A stretch of 64,000 nucleotides of DNA. It comes from Anarhynchus alexandrinus. Taxonomy: Eukaryota > Chordata > Aves > Charadriiformes > Charadriidae. The position numbers and the translations under genes were made by a program. Of the stretch, positions 51,885-64,000 are shown in pieces (the first letter of the stretch is position 1; every line of letters begins with the position of its first letter). The notes under the pieces were generated by a model that worked only from the letters and a program-made list of their open reading frames with translations, was not told the origin of the DNA and searched no databases. The DNA lies in contig VUYV01000090.1 of the NCBI GenBank assembly GCA_008711295.1, positions 1,522,492 through 1,586,491 of the forward strand. The letters are read 5' to 3'.

Positions 51885-52015
51885 AGTTTATTAGGAATAA
51901 AGCACCTGAGTTTGGTCCTTCCCTTGGCTGTTTGAGTTGCTGTGTGACCTTGTGCGAAGTCACTATCAAGTCCTCTGCCTCTCCTTCCCTCAATATGAAA
52001 AAAGCAAATGTCTAT
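51885..52015 (+). mobile_element. CORE-SINE/MIR-like relic
   Basis: The central block TGTGACCTTGTGCGAAGTCA (about 51941) closely follows the conserved core of MIR-type SINEs (TGTGACCTTGGGCAAGTCAC). It is followed at the right distance by a CTCTGCCTCTCC-like block where MIR has CTCTCTGTGCCTC, and then by an A-rich part. The tRNA-like head is not recognisable. CORE-SINEs spread in early amniotes and survive in birds only as decayed pieces. Confidence 0.65.
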
Positions 52016-53499
52016 CCATGCTCTTAAATGATTCTGAAGATTGAGGGTGAACTGCTGTCTAAGTGGGGGCCACGGTGGCACCACTTGGCATCCTCAGAAA
52101 TGGATGTTCATTTTTTCTGGTGCTACGTGAGTCCCCACATACTCAGTTGTAGTAGAAAGCAGTAAAAGAGAAGGTCTAGATGTTTAAAACACGTTTTTTC
52201 TCCAAAGCCTTCTACGTTTCTTGCAAGTGTAGTGCTTGCATTACCCTTTCTTCACAAGAAGTGTCAGTAGAAATCATGACTCTGTTGTTCCAAGCTCCCT
52301 ACCCAAACCTCAAGAGAGACTTTCATGAACCGCTCAGTCTAATTAGATGAGACAGAGGCATGTTAGGAAATGTTGTTATCCCATTCTGGAATGGCCTGTA
52401 AGTCACACATGAAATGTGATAGACCTGGAAGGTGAATGTTAGGGTCCTGAGATTCTTCAGCTGAAAAAGAACCCCTCTTTTGGGGTTGTTGGGAGGTACG
52501 AGGCTGCTGGGGACAACAAGGGTTTTAATCTCATTTTGTTCCGTATGAAATCTGTGTCTTTAAAATGCCTGTTTTCCTCTTTGCATTTAGGGCTGGAATT
52601 CTTCTCAAACAGCTACCCCTACCTCCTCCTTCAACTTGCACTGAAGTTACAGAGATCCTCCAGAAAACTCAAGGAGTTAGGTGGCTAGTTTGAAAATGTT
52701 ATTGTCTCAAGAGCTTTTTGTTGTGGTGTATAGAAACAATTCATGACTGCAGGGGTCTCAGTGCCTTTTGTCCTATTTACTTGAAGTGTCATATGGAAAA
52801 GAAGGCAGCACTTAAAAGTTTGCACGTCCTTGGCCGTGTACCGTAGCCCTTGCAAGCCCAGACATGCAGCCTCGGCAGGCCCTGTGTCTGGCGTTGGACA
52901 AAAGGGCGGATAACAGGTTATCATAAATCCACTCCTCATCCCGAGCGCCCTTCATAGCAGCTATTAGTGAAATGAGGAAAAGAGGCAGTGAAATGGTCCG
53001 TCACAGTCCCTCTCGTGTGCCTTCTTTCCCACAAGGTAGGAAGCAAAGCCTTTGAAGTGACCCTGACAAATGGGAGCGTGCATAAACTCCTGTAGTGAAC
53101 TTAAGGAGCCTTTCTGACAACCGCAGTCCTCTTTTTTTCTTGGGATGCCTTCTGCTAAATCTCATCAGAACTGGAAAATATTTCCAATAGGGATGGTATA
53201 ATAAATCTGGTGGTTTAGCAGATGCCAGCCTTACACACTCTCCCCCTTGTGCTGAGTGGTGGGCACTTATTTAAAACGTTGGTGAGGAGTATGGTATTAT
53301 TTCATCTCAGCAAAATAATACATGGTATCATTAATTGTGGGTTGTTGACAAGATTTTTGTGGAAGCAGTGGAGTGCTATGTTCTGCTGTGTGGAAAAATT
53401 TAAGGTATAAATAGAAAACAGCAAGTGGAGGCTTTCATTTTGGCACTCATGCTAACAGGTGAAAACAGATTTTGAATGCAAATATGTATAAAAATAAGG

Positions 53500-54024
53500 T
53501 GGTCTGAATGAATAATTTAGCTTCCTGTGGGAGTGTATGAAATTGATCATTTGCTCAGCATCCCCAGTTTGGAAATTGAAGCTGCATGTTGTATCAGCCT
53601 GACAACAACATCGCATGCTCCTCTTACATTGGCATCAAGAGGCAATTGTCGGTCAGAGATCATTAATATTCACATGTGCAGACCGAAATACAGCATTTGC
53701 TTTTTGAATTGGCTTCTTCATGGTAACTCTGGCCAGATTATATCTGCTCAGGGTGAACCACGCAGAAGCGAGTCATGGCAGGGGGAATCTCTCCACTCTC
53801 CATGTTGCCCATTAGGGAAGTCAGGTTCATTTGACAGCAAAAAGCTGGACCCACTCCCAAAGCTGCTGCTCCCACAGAAGGGCCGTCTCCCTGCCGTCCC
53901 TCTGGTCCCCTGGTGTGATAGCTTAATTTTTCTTCTAAGAGAGCCTTTCCCCTTGAGCTGTACCCTGGAAATGCGGTGTGGCTCTATTCTGGCAGGTCTC
54001 TATGGAGCCCAGGCAGATGAGTAA
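53500..54024. other. Candidate conserved non-coding segment with a 165-codon open frame
   Basis: The + strand is open from 53527 to 54024 (165 codons) but the product shows no recognised domain, signal peptide or family. The underlying DNA at 53540-53760 is free of simple repeats and contains ATTAATATTCACATG and other homeodomain-like cores, giving the look of a conserved non-coding element. Whether it is coding, regulatory or neither cannot be settled from one sequence. Confidence 0.25.
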
Positions 54025-55454
54025 CGTCTCTGGGCTTGGCCTTTCATGGCTTAGTTCTCGCCGTAGCGTGTCCGGACCACCAGACCGCTGAGTCTTGAAG
54101 AGATCTATTAGTTACTGACAGAAAAGTACCGATGACATTGTTGTAAACACAGCTGTCTCCCCACGCTCAAAGTAGGAGTCCCTTTCTTGCAGATTTCTAA
54201 AACAGGGTGATTATTTGTTAATTAAAAAATATAAACAAAATTGATACCGCTATCAACAAGTGTGGTAAGAAAATAAACAAAAAACCCTGAAAAAGCTAAA
54301 ACCCATGCTCTTGTCTTTCATATTAAAGACAGTTGGCCTCTTACAAACACAGAGCAGGGGTTTTATTGTTCGTTTGCTTGTTTCATATAGAAATACACAG
54401 ACATTTTTTACATCTGTGCTGAAAGTGGTAAAGCCTTCTGTTTCTCAGGATATTTGCTTTTGATCAAGTGTACATGTTAGGCAGACAAACTTATTGATGA
54501 GCTGAGTGTTTCAGGCAGTATTAAGGTTCCTGTCTGAGCATTTTGTACCTCCCTCCTGCGAGTCCTGCTTTTGCTGTGAAGAAGTGTTCTCTCACCGTCG
54601 TGTTCTGCTTCTCCCAGTATCCCCCTTGGAGGTACACTCTTGTTTCGTTTTGCCCATAATTAACAGCAGGCAGTACTGTTTGCAAAATAAAAGGACTCTG
54701 AATTCACCTTAGCAGTTATTTACTGTCACCCAGTTGCTTTACTTCATTATCCATTTTGCCAAGTAATGTCTGTGGGTGCGATCATATGGAAAAACCTACT
54801 TGTCACCTTTTCGAGGTTGGTGTGTGAATCCCTGTGCATAACGGTCACTTGTCCTTGTTCTGCAGCTTATAAATATGCCGCTGGACACAGGAGAAAAATG
54901 GGTACACCCTGTTGGGATGTCATCCCTGAGAGAAGAGCCAGTTGGTGATTGCTGCTGAAACTTTCTGCTCAACGCTGCTAATCCAACTTCTTTTTCTGCT
55001 TTCCTGCTGCTGATGCTTCTGCTACTATGGGCGATGTTGCTACTTTCTGCTTCGTTATACTTCAGGGTCTGCCTTACTGGCCTGGGCCCATTTAAAGGAT
55101 AGTCAGCAGCCCCCCTGCAGGGAAATAAGTAAATAAGAGGAAGAAAACCAATTCCCTTCCTCCGTGACATAGAACTGTCTGGTTAAGATAGCAGCATGTG
55201 ACACCATTGTCCTCCATCATGTCCAGAGTGATTGAGGGATCTGCTGAGAAGATCTTGGTGTAGAGCAGGACCTCCATTAAGTTGTTTGGCTGTTGTAAGC
55301 GAGAGATAAGGAGATTCAACAAAAGGGTCTCCAAAGACCTAAGAGGCACATGGTAACACCACTGCGTCCTATATGTAAGTGGCCAAAGGTTGGCTGGTTT
55401 GTGTGTTTGTCTTCATGCCAACTGCATAACCTAAAGAGTAAGGCACTGGGAAGT

Positions 55455-55645
55455 GCTCTAGTCTGAGCTTAGATGTAGGTTGAGGATTAGGTCCCATTCT
55501 CCTTCAAGGTCACACAGCTCTGTAATAAGTTGCTCAAAGTTGCTCTGCCCCTGTTTCCCCACTGTAAAATGAGGATGGTCGGGCAAAATATAGCTCATGC
55601 TCATCAGATGTTCTAAAACTACGAAGTATCTTTGCTGAAGGTGAA
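55455..55645 (+). mobile_element. CORE-SINE/MIR-like relic, second copy
   Basis: The block CCTGTTTCCCCACTGTAAAA (about 55549) followed by TGAGGATGG matches the MIR-family part that reads CTCAGTTTCCCCATCTGTAAAATGGGGAT. A later piece around 55600-55630 (CTCATCAGATGTTCTAAAAC) fits the tail of amniote CORE-SINEs. The left part, with GGTCACACAG, may be a rearranged core. Ends are approximate. Confidence 0.6.
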
Positions 55646-56133
55646 TGTTTCTGTTTGTATTCCCATTATGGATTTTCTTAATACATATTCAGTACTTACT
55701 TAATCTTTTGAAAATCATTTCAAATAGATAGGAGGTCTACATGAAAAAGGATTTGCACACAACCCTCAAATGAAATCTCTATTGCAAATGATAGAATATG
55801 GGATTTTAGAAATTAGAAGTAGTAGAGATTTCATACCTGATTCAGTACAATACCCTGACAGAAAGGAATATTTGTCTGCAAAACAAGTTTGCAGGGGATG
55901 GTGTGTTTTCGCTAGACTGGTCATTCGGTTTGCCAGCATTGTTTAATGCTTCTGCACAAACTTGATTTTGATTTTAACCCAGTTACCTTTTGTTGAGAAG
56001 AGTCTGCACGGCACTGCTTACATCCAACAGAACTTGAATAGTTTTGTAAGCTTTCACAATGGCATTTGACAAATGTGGCGCTAAAATTCAAATCTGTTAT
56101 GTCTGCCGAGTTCCCGTCGTCACATTTTGGAGT

Positions 56134-56212
56134 NNNNNNNNNNNNNNNNNNNNNNNNNNNNNNNNNNNNNNNNNNNNNNNNNNNNNNNNNNNNNNNNNNN
56201 NNNNNNNNNNNN
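56134..56212. other. Assembly gap (79 N)
   Basis: A run of 79 undetermined bases. It is followed at once by eleven G (56213-56223), so the gap probably spans or borders a G-rich tract that could not be sequenced. The true length is unknown. Confidence 0.98.
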
Positions 56213-56223
56213 GGGGGGGGGGG
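56213..56223 (+). repeat. G homopolymer at the gap edge
   Basis: Eleven consecutive G directly after the N run. It is likely the end of a longer G-rich tract lost in the gap. Confidence 0.9.
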
Positions 56224-58730
56224 AGAGAAGATATGTCCAACATAAGAGTGGTTGTTATGATATCTTTCTCAGTGTTACAGCTGCCTGGAGCTGTCATTTA
56301 TTTTCCTTCATAATTTTAGGGTGGGTTTCTTCCCCTTTTCTGACTATTCTCTGCATTGTTTTATAGAGAAATTACTTTAGACTTGAAACTGTGTGTGTTT
56401 CATAAATATTGTCTGATTAATTGTCATTTGCTTTACTTTGTTCCTTTGGCATATCCTTGTGACTTTATAACCTGAGTAATCTTTGATGCATGCTCAAAAT
56501 GAATTCGCTCCAGTTGACTTAAATCTAAGTAGATGCTTTAAAGGCTTTGCTGCAGCAAGATCTCAGTCACCAATAGCTTGAGAGATTCATTAGTTAAGTT
56601 CTTTAAATACCATAAAATGCATGTCAGAAAGCCTATCTGTAATCTGTGGTTTGGCTAGAAGAAGGTTTTTGCTTTCAGTTTGAGGGGATTTTTTTTTTCC
56701 TTTCTCCCCTTTACATTTTTGAAAAAAATGCTTGGTATTTCTAAATGGACTGGTCCTTGAAAGGAATTTTCTGAATTCCCCTGTGTTTCCATAGCATAGA
56801 CGCCCCCTTTATTGCCAGTTAGGTGGCACTTCAAAGCTCTGGTTTGTGAAATTGCTGGTTGGAAGTCACACAAGAATTTTTGTTTTAAGTTAATGGGAGT
56901 CAGAATCAGATTTGGTTTTGTCAGATTTTAAAATTAAAAAACCCCACACCAGCAAGACCACAAGCACTTGTTTCATGCCAGCCTGTTTTATGATGATGTT
57001 TCATCTTTTAGTTAGGAGTGCGGATATGAGCTACCACCCTATAAGCAGCTACGCAGTAAAATCCAAGAAACCAGTATTTCCTCTCTTCAATGCTCTGCTC
57101 TTACTTACATCCCTGCTCCCAGCACTAACTTCAGTAGGAGTTTTAATGGGGCAAAAGTTTCATGATTTGATTCACCGACTTTTAGTAGTATTGTTTGAGA
57201 GAGTATTGAATTCTCTCACAGCTGGGATTGTCCCGTACTTTTTATGATGAAGAATAAACTTTTTTGAGCCATCTGTGTAAAATTCATGTTGTGGTAGTTT
57301 TACTCATCTTACGCAGATCTACCTTACTCCGAAGAAAACTCTGCATTTGAATGGCTTTGTGGTCAATGGCATTAGAAAAACAGGTTGTCTTGGAAAAATA
57401 CATTTGCCAGTGTTATGCATTGGAAAGTGATTTTTCCATCCTACCACTCATATTCCAGTACTGATGAAAATTACAGCTATTAACTTAGTCTGCTTTTCTC
57501 GGCCCAACTAGTATTTTACTGCTACTTTGTCACTGGATCGGGATGAATACTTCTGCTTGTCTTTTTTTCAGGGAAAAATACAAACTGAATCTATTAACAT
57601 TTTGCCGTAACAAGGAGCACGGATGCTCTTCCTTTAAAAGTGATCTTTGCATGTTGCTATGTAGTCAACCATAATTTCCTCAAAAACGAACGTATTTTGG
57701 AAGCCAAATGTGGGTTTCCTTCTGCCTCCTTGCATTGTCTGGAAAAATCACCGTTGTTGTGAGTGGGACAGAGAAACCGCTGTAGCCAGGAAATCGAATT
57801 GGTCTTTATTTTGGGGGGAGGGTGTTAAGAAATGCTAGATTTCCCAGGTTTGCATAATATAACCAAGACAAAGCATGTGAAAGCAAAAGAACTGTAAGAA
57901 TGTTAATATGGCTCCAATTGCTGAAACATATGGAGCCAATCATTGGCACTGCCTCAACACAACTGGGAATGGAAATTAGCATTTTTCTCTGAAAAATATG
58001 GGATATTTTTTCCTACAGTTTCTCTAATGTTTGTGGCATTTTTCTTGTATAAAAGCAGGGATATTTTCAAGAGAAAGGCAAGGTATTTTGCCTTCAATAT
58101 TTCTTTGTGGTCTAGTTTTTAATGCCTTAAAAATAGGAGAATTATGTGCAAAGAAAGAAAAATATAAAGAGGACTTGGTAAGCAGTCGAGCATGTTCTCT
58201 AACATTGAGACGTTCTTGCTGATCCTACCATGGTGCACACTGAGGGAGGAACCGCTAATAGTTTTGCAAAAAAACATGCTGATATCTGTAAGGTGGTACC
58301 CCGACAAACTGCAAGTTTAAATTATATTTGGCTTGTGATGGGTCTTCTTTGATCTTTAACACAGATCTGAATTTCAGTTCAGTGAGGTGATGAGTCAGTT
58401 TTAAAAATAAGACGTTCTAAAAATAAGATTTAAAAGCTTTTAAAATCTTAGATTTTGATCTTAAGAATCCTTTAATATTAACAAAAACGATATGAGAACT
58501 TCAAAAATAACTGTGCTCCAAAGAAGTGATTGCTTGATTTGTGCTCTGAGGTGAACTTCCCTTGTTCTACCTCCTTCATTCCTTCTCCTCTGATTTTAGA
58601 ATTGTTCCAAGTGGAGAGAGGAGGGCTTTTTTTTTCCCTGCGACATCTGTAATTTTTAAAAGAGACTTTTTGCTGTTTTCTTTTCCCTTTGTAAAGAATT
58701 GTTTCTAAAAATTTACTTTGTTTTTATTGC
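56224..58730. other. Unassigned non-coding DNA
   Basis: No recognised repeat or exon. A short inverted repeat lies at 57909-57938 (arms TGGCTCCA and TGGAGCCA, 14-base loop) beside a CCAATCATTGG near-palindrome. An open frame of 111 codons at 56912-57247 on the + strand has no recognisable domain. Confidence 0.45.
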
Positions 58731-58756
58731 TACTATTATTATTATTATTATTATTA
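58731..58756. repeat. ATT trinucleotide microsatellite
   Basis: About eight uninterrupted TAT/ATT units, continued by imperfect ACT units on both sides. It is an ordinary short microsatellite. Confidence 0.9.
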
Positions 58757-59689
58757 CTACTGTTATTCCCTAATGGATCAAACAAGTACATATTAAAGTT
58801 TATGCATAGTGACCTAAACATACATAAAGCTGTTTGCTGGAATATCACCATATGTAAGCCCTAGCAGTTTAAGGGCCTTTTTTTTTTTTTGTAAATATAG
58901 TTAGTATTTCTTGAACCCTTTGCCTTCAGTTGACAAGCTCCCTCTGTTTCTAATAAAGCAGGTCATCCCTGTCATGGCTGACAACAGCACTGGAAATAAT
59001 AGTATTTAAACTACTCTGTGTAAAATGATAAAAGAGAATTCATATATGATGTATTTTCTTTCTTTTGTTGCGTTTGTTTTGCCGTTGTGTCAGAGGAGAA
59101 AAGTAAGGCAAGGAAAGAGGATGACTTCCATTCTTTAGTCATTTGGATTAATTTTCTTTTAAAAATCTATTTTAAAAAAGCCTGTACGTTCCTTCTAATT
59201 ATTTTAAATTATCAACTCAAAATGCAATGCGTTTTGGTAAGCAGCAGACATAATTGAGTGCTCACCTTATACACAGCTCCTGTATACACAGCGACTCAGT
59301 GGGCGGCTTCTTTCATGAACTCTGCAGTATCTTCATTGGTTTGACTGGAACATTTCCAGGTTTGAAGCAGCTCAGAAGAAAATCGCTGCTGGGTTCAGTT
59401 ACATGGAGTATAAACTGGTCAGATTTTCTTATTTATTTATTTTTCCTTAGGTGGAAAGGGCCAGTTTTGTCAAAACCAAAGCGTTTATGGGAGCATACCT
59501 TTCTTCGATGAAATTTTGCTGGGAAAGAGCCAGGTAGAATTACTCATGGACATACAGTGCTATTGCATGTATAAACTTGAATATGTATTGAATATGAAAA
59601 GCACTAGTCGAGAGCAGTCCTGCTGTGCTGCTTACTTCCCTGGTTCTTGGCAATAAATGGCTTAGTGGCTGTGAGATCAAGGTTGCCTC
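58757..59689. other. Unassigned AT-rich DNA
   Basis: No recognisable feature. Homopolymer T-runs near 58878 and AT-rich stretches near 59130-59220. Open frames are short and unfamiliar. Confidence 0.5.
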
Positions 59690-60165
59690 CAGGCTATTAG
59701 CCTTCACAGCGACCACTGGATCTGTCCTCCATGATCCATTTTGAAGCTGTTTATACTTCTGACTACAAAAGCATCTGGTGACCATGAGCTGCACAGCTTA
59801 ACTGGTCATTTCCTGAAAAGCTCTTCTTTCTGTTGGCTTGAAGTCTACTGAGTAGCTTCTTTGGGCAGCTCCTCATCCTTGTATTCCTTGTCACCTGTCC
59901 ACATCACTTGTGTTTTCTTTAATAGACCTTTATTGCCCCGTTTTACAGGTGTTGTCTCTTTCCCAAGGTGGAAGCTGTTTCACACCTCTGATCACTTTTG
60001 TTACCTCCTCCTGTAACTTCTTAGTTTGCATATAAGATTATGAGATGAAGTGCCCAGTCAGCCAAGCATTATATCAGATGCAGTTGCAGCTGAGCATAAC
60101 AGGGCCCTTTCTGTTTGTTTCGTATCCTTTCTTAATTAATTTGTAATGTTCTGTCACTCTGGAGG
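59690..60165 (-). mobile_element. Ancient CR1/L3-like LINE relic
   Basis: Read on the - strand this follows an old amniote CR1-type LINE. On the + strand the landmarks in order are GCATCTGGTGACCATGAGCT (about 59771), CTTCTTTCTGTTGGCTTGAA (about 59824), TTTAATAGACC (about 59919), GAAGCTGTTTCACACCTCTG and ATCACTTTTGTTACCTCCTC (about 59972-60011), and TATCCTTTCTTAATTAATTT (about 60123). These keep the order and spacing of the family. Heavy decay removes any open frame. It is distinct from the relic at 30.5 kb in which part of the element is kept. Edges are approximate. Confidence 0.7.
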
Positions 60166-63100
60166 CCATCTCTCTTGCCCAGGGCTCAGTCCTTCCACCC
60201 TGAGGACCTCTGTGCCACTGAGCTCCAAAAGGACGGTCCCGAGGTGCCACAATTTGCCAATGACAGAATTGTGATTTGGCAGAAAAGAGCCACCCACTTT
60301 CCTGTAGTGGAGCTTGTTAAAACCTGTAGCTTTGCAATCTCACGTTCCTCACTTTTCTATTTATCCCTTCCTCTAATAACCCTGATGACAATCTGAGCCT
60401 TGCTGAAGAGTGAAGCGTTGCTGATACCGATTTCTTTATTTCTGTCCCCAAATCAGTGACTTTTCAACAGCACCTGGCTTTTGATAATGTATAAGAAGGG
60501 AAATAATTCCCATTTAATGTCACATAAAAATGTCAGATTTTGAATAGAAAAATAGGGTTTCTGTTTGAGTGTTTTTTTCCTTTTTGTTTTGTTTAAACAT
60601 GGGTGATCCTGACTACTGAGGTATGAGGACAGCGTCTGTGTCCTGCCTCCTCTTCTCCGCTCTTCCTATTACCAACAAAGCATCTGATTTTCCTGTGGGG
60701 AGATAACAGCTCCACTTATCCAAATCATTGTATCAGACAGACTGAAAATGAGAGCCAAACTTGTTGGGTTCTTCAGCATGTCTCTGCATTTCATAGCACA
60801 TTAACATAAATTCAGGCAATGTTTTTGTTACCCGGAGAGTCCTCTCATAGTTGTATGAGGTTTAGATTTGACTAATTATAATTTCAGCCTATTTTTCTGT
60901 CTGTAATGAAAGTTTTTCCTCCAATCTGGTTCTATTGTTGCATTTGGTCTCTTGACAAACTACAATGCTGAAAAAGTGTTTTCATTTTATAAGATGATTA
61001 CTAAATGTGAAACATTTATTTCCCCCCAAAATTGGCAATAAGTATAGGTAATTTTATTGAAGGAAATGGCAGAAATTAATTTGAAAGTACAACCTTTTAA
61101 TATTGGTAGGTTGTTCCACAAATAATGGCAAGGAAATCAGTAGAGGTAACAAGAATGAAGAAAACTAACCTCTACATTGTTTAAATTCAAATTGTCATCT
61201 TGAGTAAATCAGAACCGCTGTGCTCAAGTGATATGATCTATTTTCACTTAAAACTATTCTATCTAAATCAGCAGAAATGTGCTATTTGCACAATCTGGCT
61301 CCCAGGGTATTACAGAGATTGTCCTGAGGAAAAGAGCTACCTTTTTGATTCAACAATGGGGCTTAAATACTTGAAAACTAAAATTAGCCAAATAGTTCAT
61401 GTTAGAGTTGCCCAGTTTATTGCTGCTTGCAGTAAAGAATGACAAATCCGAGAAGGACTGGCAAAATCTGGATCCAGACTTCTAAGTTCCAGTATTTTGG
61501 CTGCAGAGCTCTGGGTTGGAATGATGAGTAGTTTTCTTTCTGTTGAAAGCACGTTTTTATGCCAAGCTATTTCCTGCAAAAGGAGGAGAAGGATGATGAA
61601 ACCCTCTGAAGTTCTCTTGCAAGTGGCATCTGACCTTCACGTGGGAACTTCAGTGGGTTGGTTGTCGGTTCAAGTGGAGAGGAGCTTTCCAATCTGCTGT
61701 AAATAAACAACAAAGCATCAAAGGACTCAAGCTACAGCAATACAAACTGCGTGCCCTATACTTCTTGTATTGATTACATCATTCTCTAAACCTGTGGACG
61801 TTTGACACCTCAATCAGCTTTCCCAAGTTGTACATCAATTTTTTTTTTTGTCATAACAACTCGACTTCCAGCATAGATACAGTACAGATAGAGAAAGATG
61901 CTTCAGCAAAAATACTAGAAAGGCTTTACAATTTACTTTTGGGGCAAGGGTCACTAACTCCTTTGATATTTTCTTTTTTTCTTTCTGCATGGTTCATTAA
62001 ATTCCCTGAAAAGACATTGTATGTTGTGCACATAGATGAAATAGCGATAGCAAGGTCCCATCACTTAGGTCTAGTAACTAGTTAAAAAAACCCAACACCA
62101 AACCGCCAACCCAGCAACCTCCACTATTGAATGGGGCTATTTCCAGCTGAGGAAGAGCACAAGTAGTGTCACAAGTGCTTTTAAGTCTAAGTCAAACCTA
62201 TAAGAATATATTGCACTAGTGTGTTGCAAAGAGCTTTGTTAGATAATTAGTGTATTTATTATTAATTTAATAAGAGTAGGTCACATTGTTAGGTATCAAT
62301 ATATCTAGTGCTTAGTGTCATCATTGCCTTCACGGTACAAAGTGAGCTGCAAGCAATGAATTTTTCTGCTCTTAAGGGACAGTTGCTGCAGCTGGCAAGA
62401 AGAGGTGTTGAGGAGTAGCCTTGTGAATTCAGCATCTCTGACCCAGAGTTTTTACTGAGACTACTAGTTGCTATAGAGTTTATAGGACAGAAATTATAAA
62501 TTCACATTACCTGTTTCCACATCTCCGTTCACATTATTTAATGCAAATTAATGTAAAAATACTTGCTAAATATTGCTGATATTACAGTAATTTCTATTTT
62601 ATTGTTTTCAACCTGTTTTTTTCCCCATTTTGCAGAATTTTTCATGTTTTTTACTCCAAGGACTCTCTTGATAACATTGTAACTATTACTAAAAATATTG
62701 AAAAGATAAATATAATTATAAATACTTAATACAGAAGTGATTTTTTTCTTTATCAGCAATTCCTGCAAAAATCCATTTAGAAAAAAGGCTAGTTTGTAAA
62801 TAAATTTTTCCATGAAAATTTGTCACATTGAGCTAATATCGATGTTGTTAATGGTATACAGTTTTTTTTATACAAGCTCTCGATTAAAACCTTAAGCTTT
62901 TTCAAAGTCATATTGCATTTGGTTAAAACAAGCCTTTGCCATCTTTCCTTTCCTCGCTTCTCAGGCCTTGAAGGAAGTGGGACTAACCCAGGCAGATTAG
63001 CAAGGTCACTAAATCTGAACTTGGGAAGGATCAGAGCCAGTGCACTCCATGTTTATTCCTTCTCTTCAGGATTACAGATGCTCTTTGAGTTCATCGGACA

Positions 63101-64000
63101 GGGGAACTGATAAAGATGGGAAAGATGGAACAATTGAGCAATTTTTCCTGCAGTAACATAATCCCTAGTAAAATCCTTAATGATACCATCGGACTTTAAA
63201 AAACAACTTGTTTTCTCGCTGCCCGATGAGGTCCTTACGTAATATTATCCCATTGCGCTCCAGCCGCTTGCTGCCTAGAAATCACGGGATGAGTCAGTGC
63301 AGGCATAAGGAAAAGACATCGAGTCTTGTTCTCCTCTCTGGTCTTACGTGGTGGTCTCTAAAACATGACCTTGGAATTTATATGAGTGTAAATAAATGAA
63401 ACTGGACTAATAATGCTAGAAAGGCAAGTCCATTTTAGTTCAATTTTCTGCAGTAAAAAAAGACCTGGAGGTCTGCTGCATTGAAAAGCATTTCAAGGTG
63501 AAGTAGATTATCTAGTGAAAATGCTAGACTCAAGGAAATAGCAAGAAAGGGGAGGAACTATCTAATTCAGAAGTGAATTTTTTTTCCCCATTTCTGCAGT
63601 CCAAACTTCTTTTCATTCTATTCCTTTTGCTGTTTTTTCAAACTAAATTTCTTCTTTCTCTTTGTAATTTTTTTTTTTTTAAATTTTCTCCCTTCCTTAT
63701 AGTCATTGAGTTTTCTTTGTTTGATAATTGATAGCTAAAACATGAGATTAATTGAGCTGGACGAGGAATAAAAAAAATAAGTTTGTGTAAGAGGGTTGAA
63801 TGAGGAAATGCCTTCAAGCAATTTTACTAATAATTATTCATTTTTATTTGTATTGCATTCAGGATAAAGGAAAAGGAGAATTAAAGAATTCTGCATTTGG
63901 TGTTTGCTAAGAAAAAAAGCGTGTTCTGAGGCATCACTTGGTATTAATGATTGTTTAGTTTTGTCTGTCTTCTTTCATATTGATAATATTTATTAAAATA
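60166..64000. other. Unassigned AT-rich DNA
   Basis: No exon, RNA gene or named repeat recognised. The segment 60166-60400 may hold further, unrecognisable sequence of the adjacent LINE. The last kilobase is strongly AT-rich with T-runs (for example near 63670). Open frames are below about 92 codons. Confidence 0.5.

Noticed and set aside
1..64000. CRISPR-like arrays, operons, tRNA or rRNA genes
   Set aside because: No regularly spaced identical repeats, no bacterial gene density or ribosome-binding pattern, and no cloverleaf or rRNA signature. The sequence is vertebrate non-coding DNA.

Overview
The window reads as nuclear DNA of a bird: AT-rich, very low in coding signal, and with its recognisable repeats dominated by CR1 LINEs, including one ending in the typical avian CR1 3' tail, plus an avian-type LTR and faint CORE-SINE/MIR-like relics. 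I recognise no protein-coding exon, rRNA, tRNA, CRISPR array or bacterial-style operon. Open frames are short, with the longest (275 codons) running through a tandem repeat. The window is best read as intergenic sequence or the inside of a very long intron. I cannot name the species or the flanking gene.

Layout. 1-4.6 kb: no recognisable feature. 4.63-5.98 kb: a 5'-truncated, internally deleted CR1 on the + strand, split by a solo LTR on the - strand (4937-5500) that is flanked by a 4-bp target duplication. 5.98-11.94 kb: no recognised repeat; one candidate conserved block near 6.74-6.98 kb. 11.94-12.44 kb: a second, younger-looking CR1 3' end on the + strand. 12.9-15.5 kb: a GC-richer block with a dispersed-repeat fragment, a duplicated 68-bp segment with a single N, and a three-unit array of about 165 bp. 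15.5-30.5 kb: mostly featureless, with a perfect 33-bp duplication holding a hairpin (21.4 kb), long T-runs and a probable assembly joint at 25.18 kb. 30.48-31.80 kb: an ancient, heavily decayed CR1 on the - strand. 31.8-51.2 kb: no recognised repeat or exon. 51.20-51.67 kb: an isolated CpG-rich island with an RFX X-box-like site, the best regulatory candidate. 51.9-55.6 kb: two CORE-SINE/MIR-like relics and a candidate conserved block. 56.13-56.21 kb: a 79-base N gap abutting a G-run. 58.73 kb: an ATT microsatellite. 59.69-60.17 kb: a second ancient CR1 on the - strand. The rest is AT-rich and unassigned.

The content is a layered record of insertions: ancient CR1 and SINE relics, then younger CR1, then an LTR inside CR1. 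I did not find a new biological system. The items most worth checking are the CpG island, the 165-bp array, the LTR-in-CR1 nest, and two places where the assembly may be falsely duplicated or incomplete. All repeat-family assignments rest on my recognition of family sequences, not on a database search.
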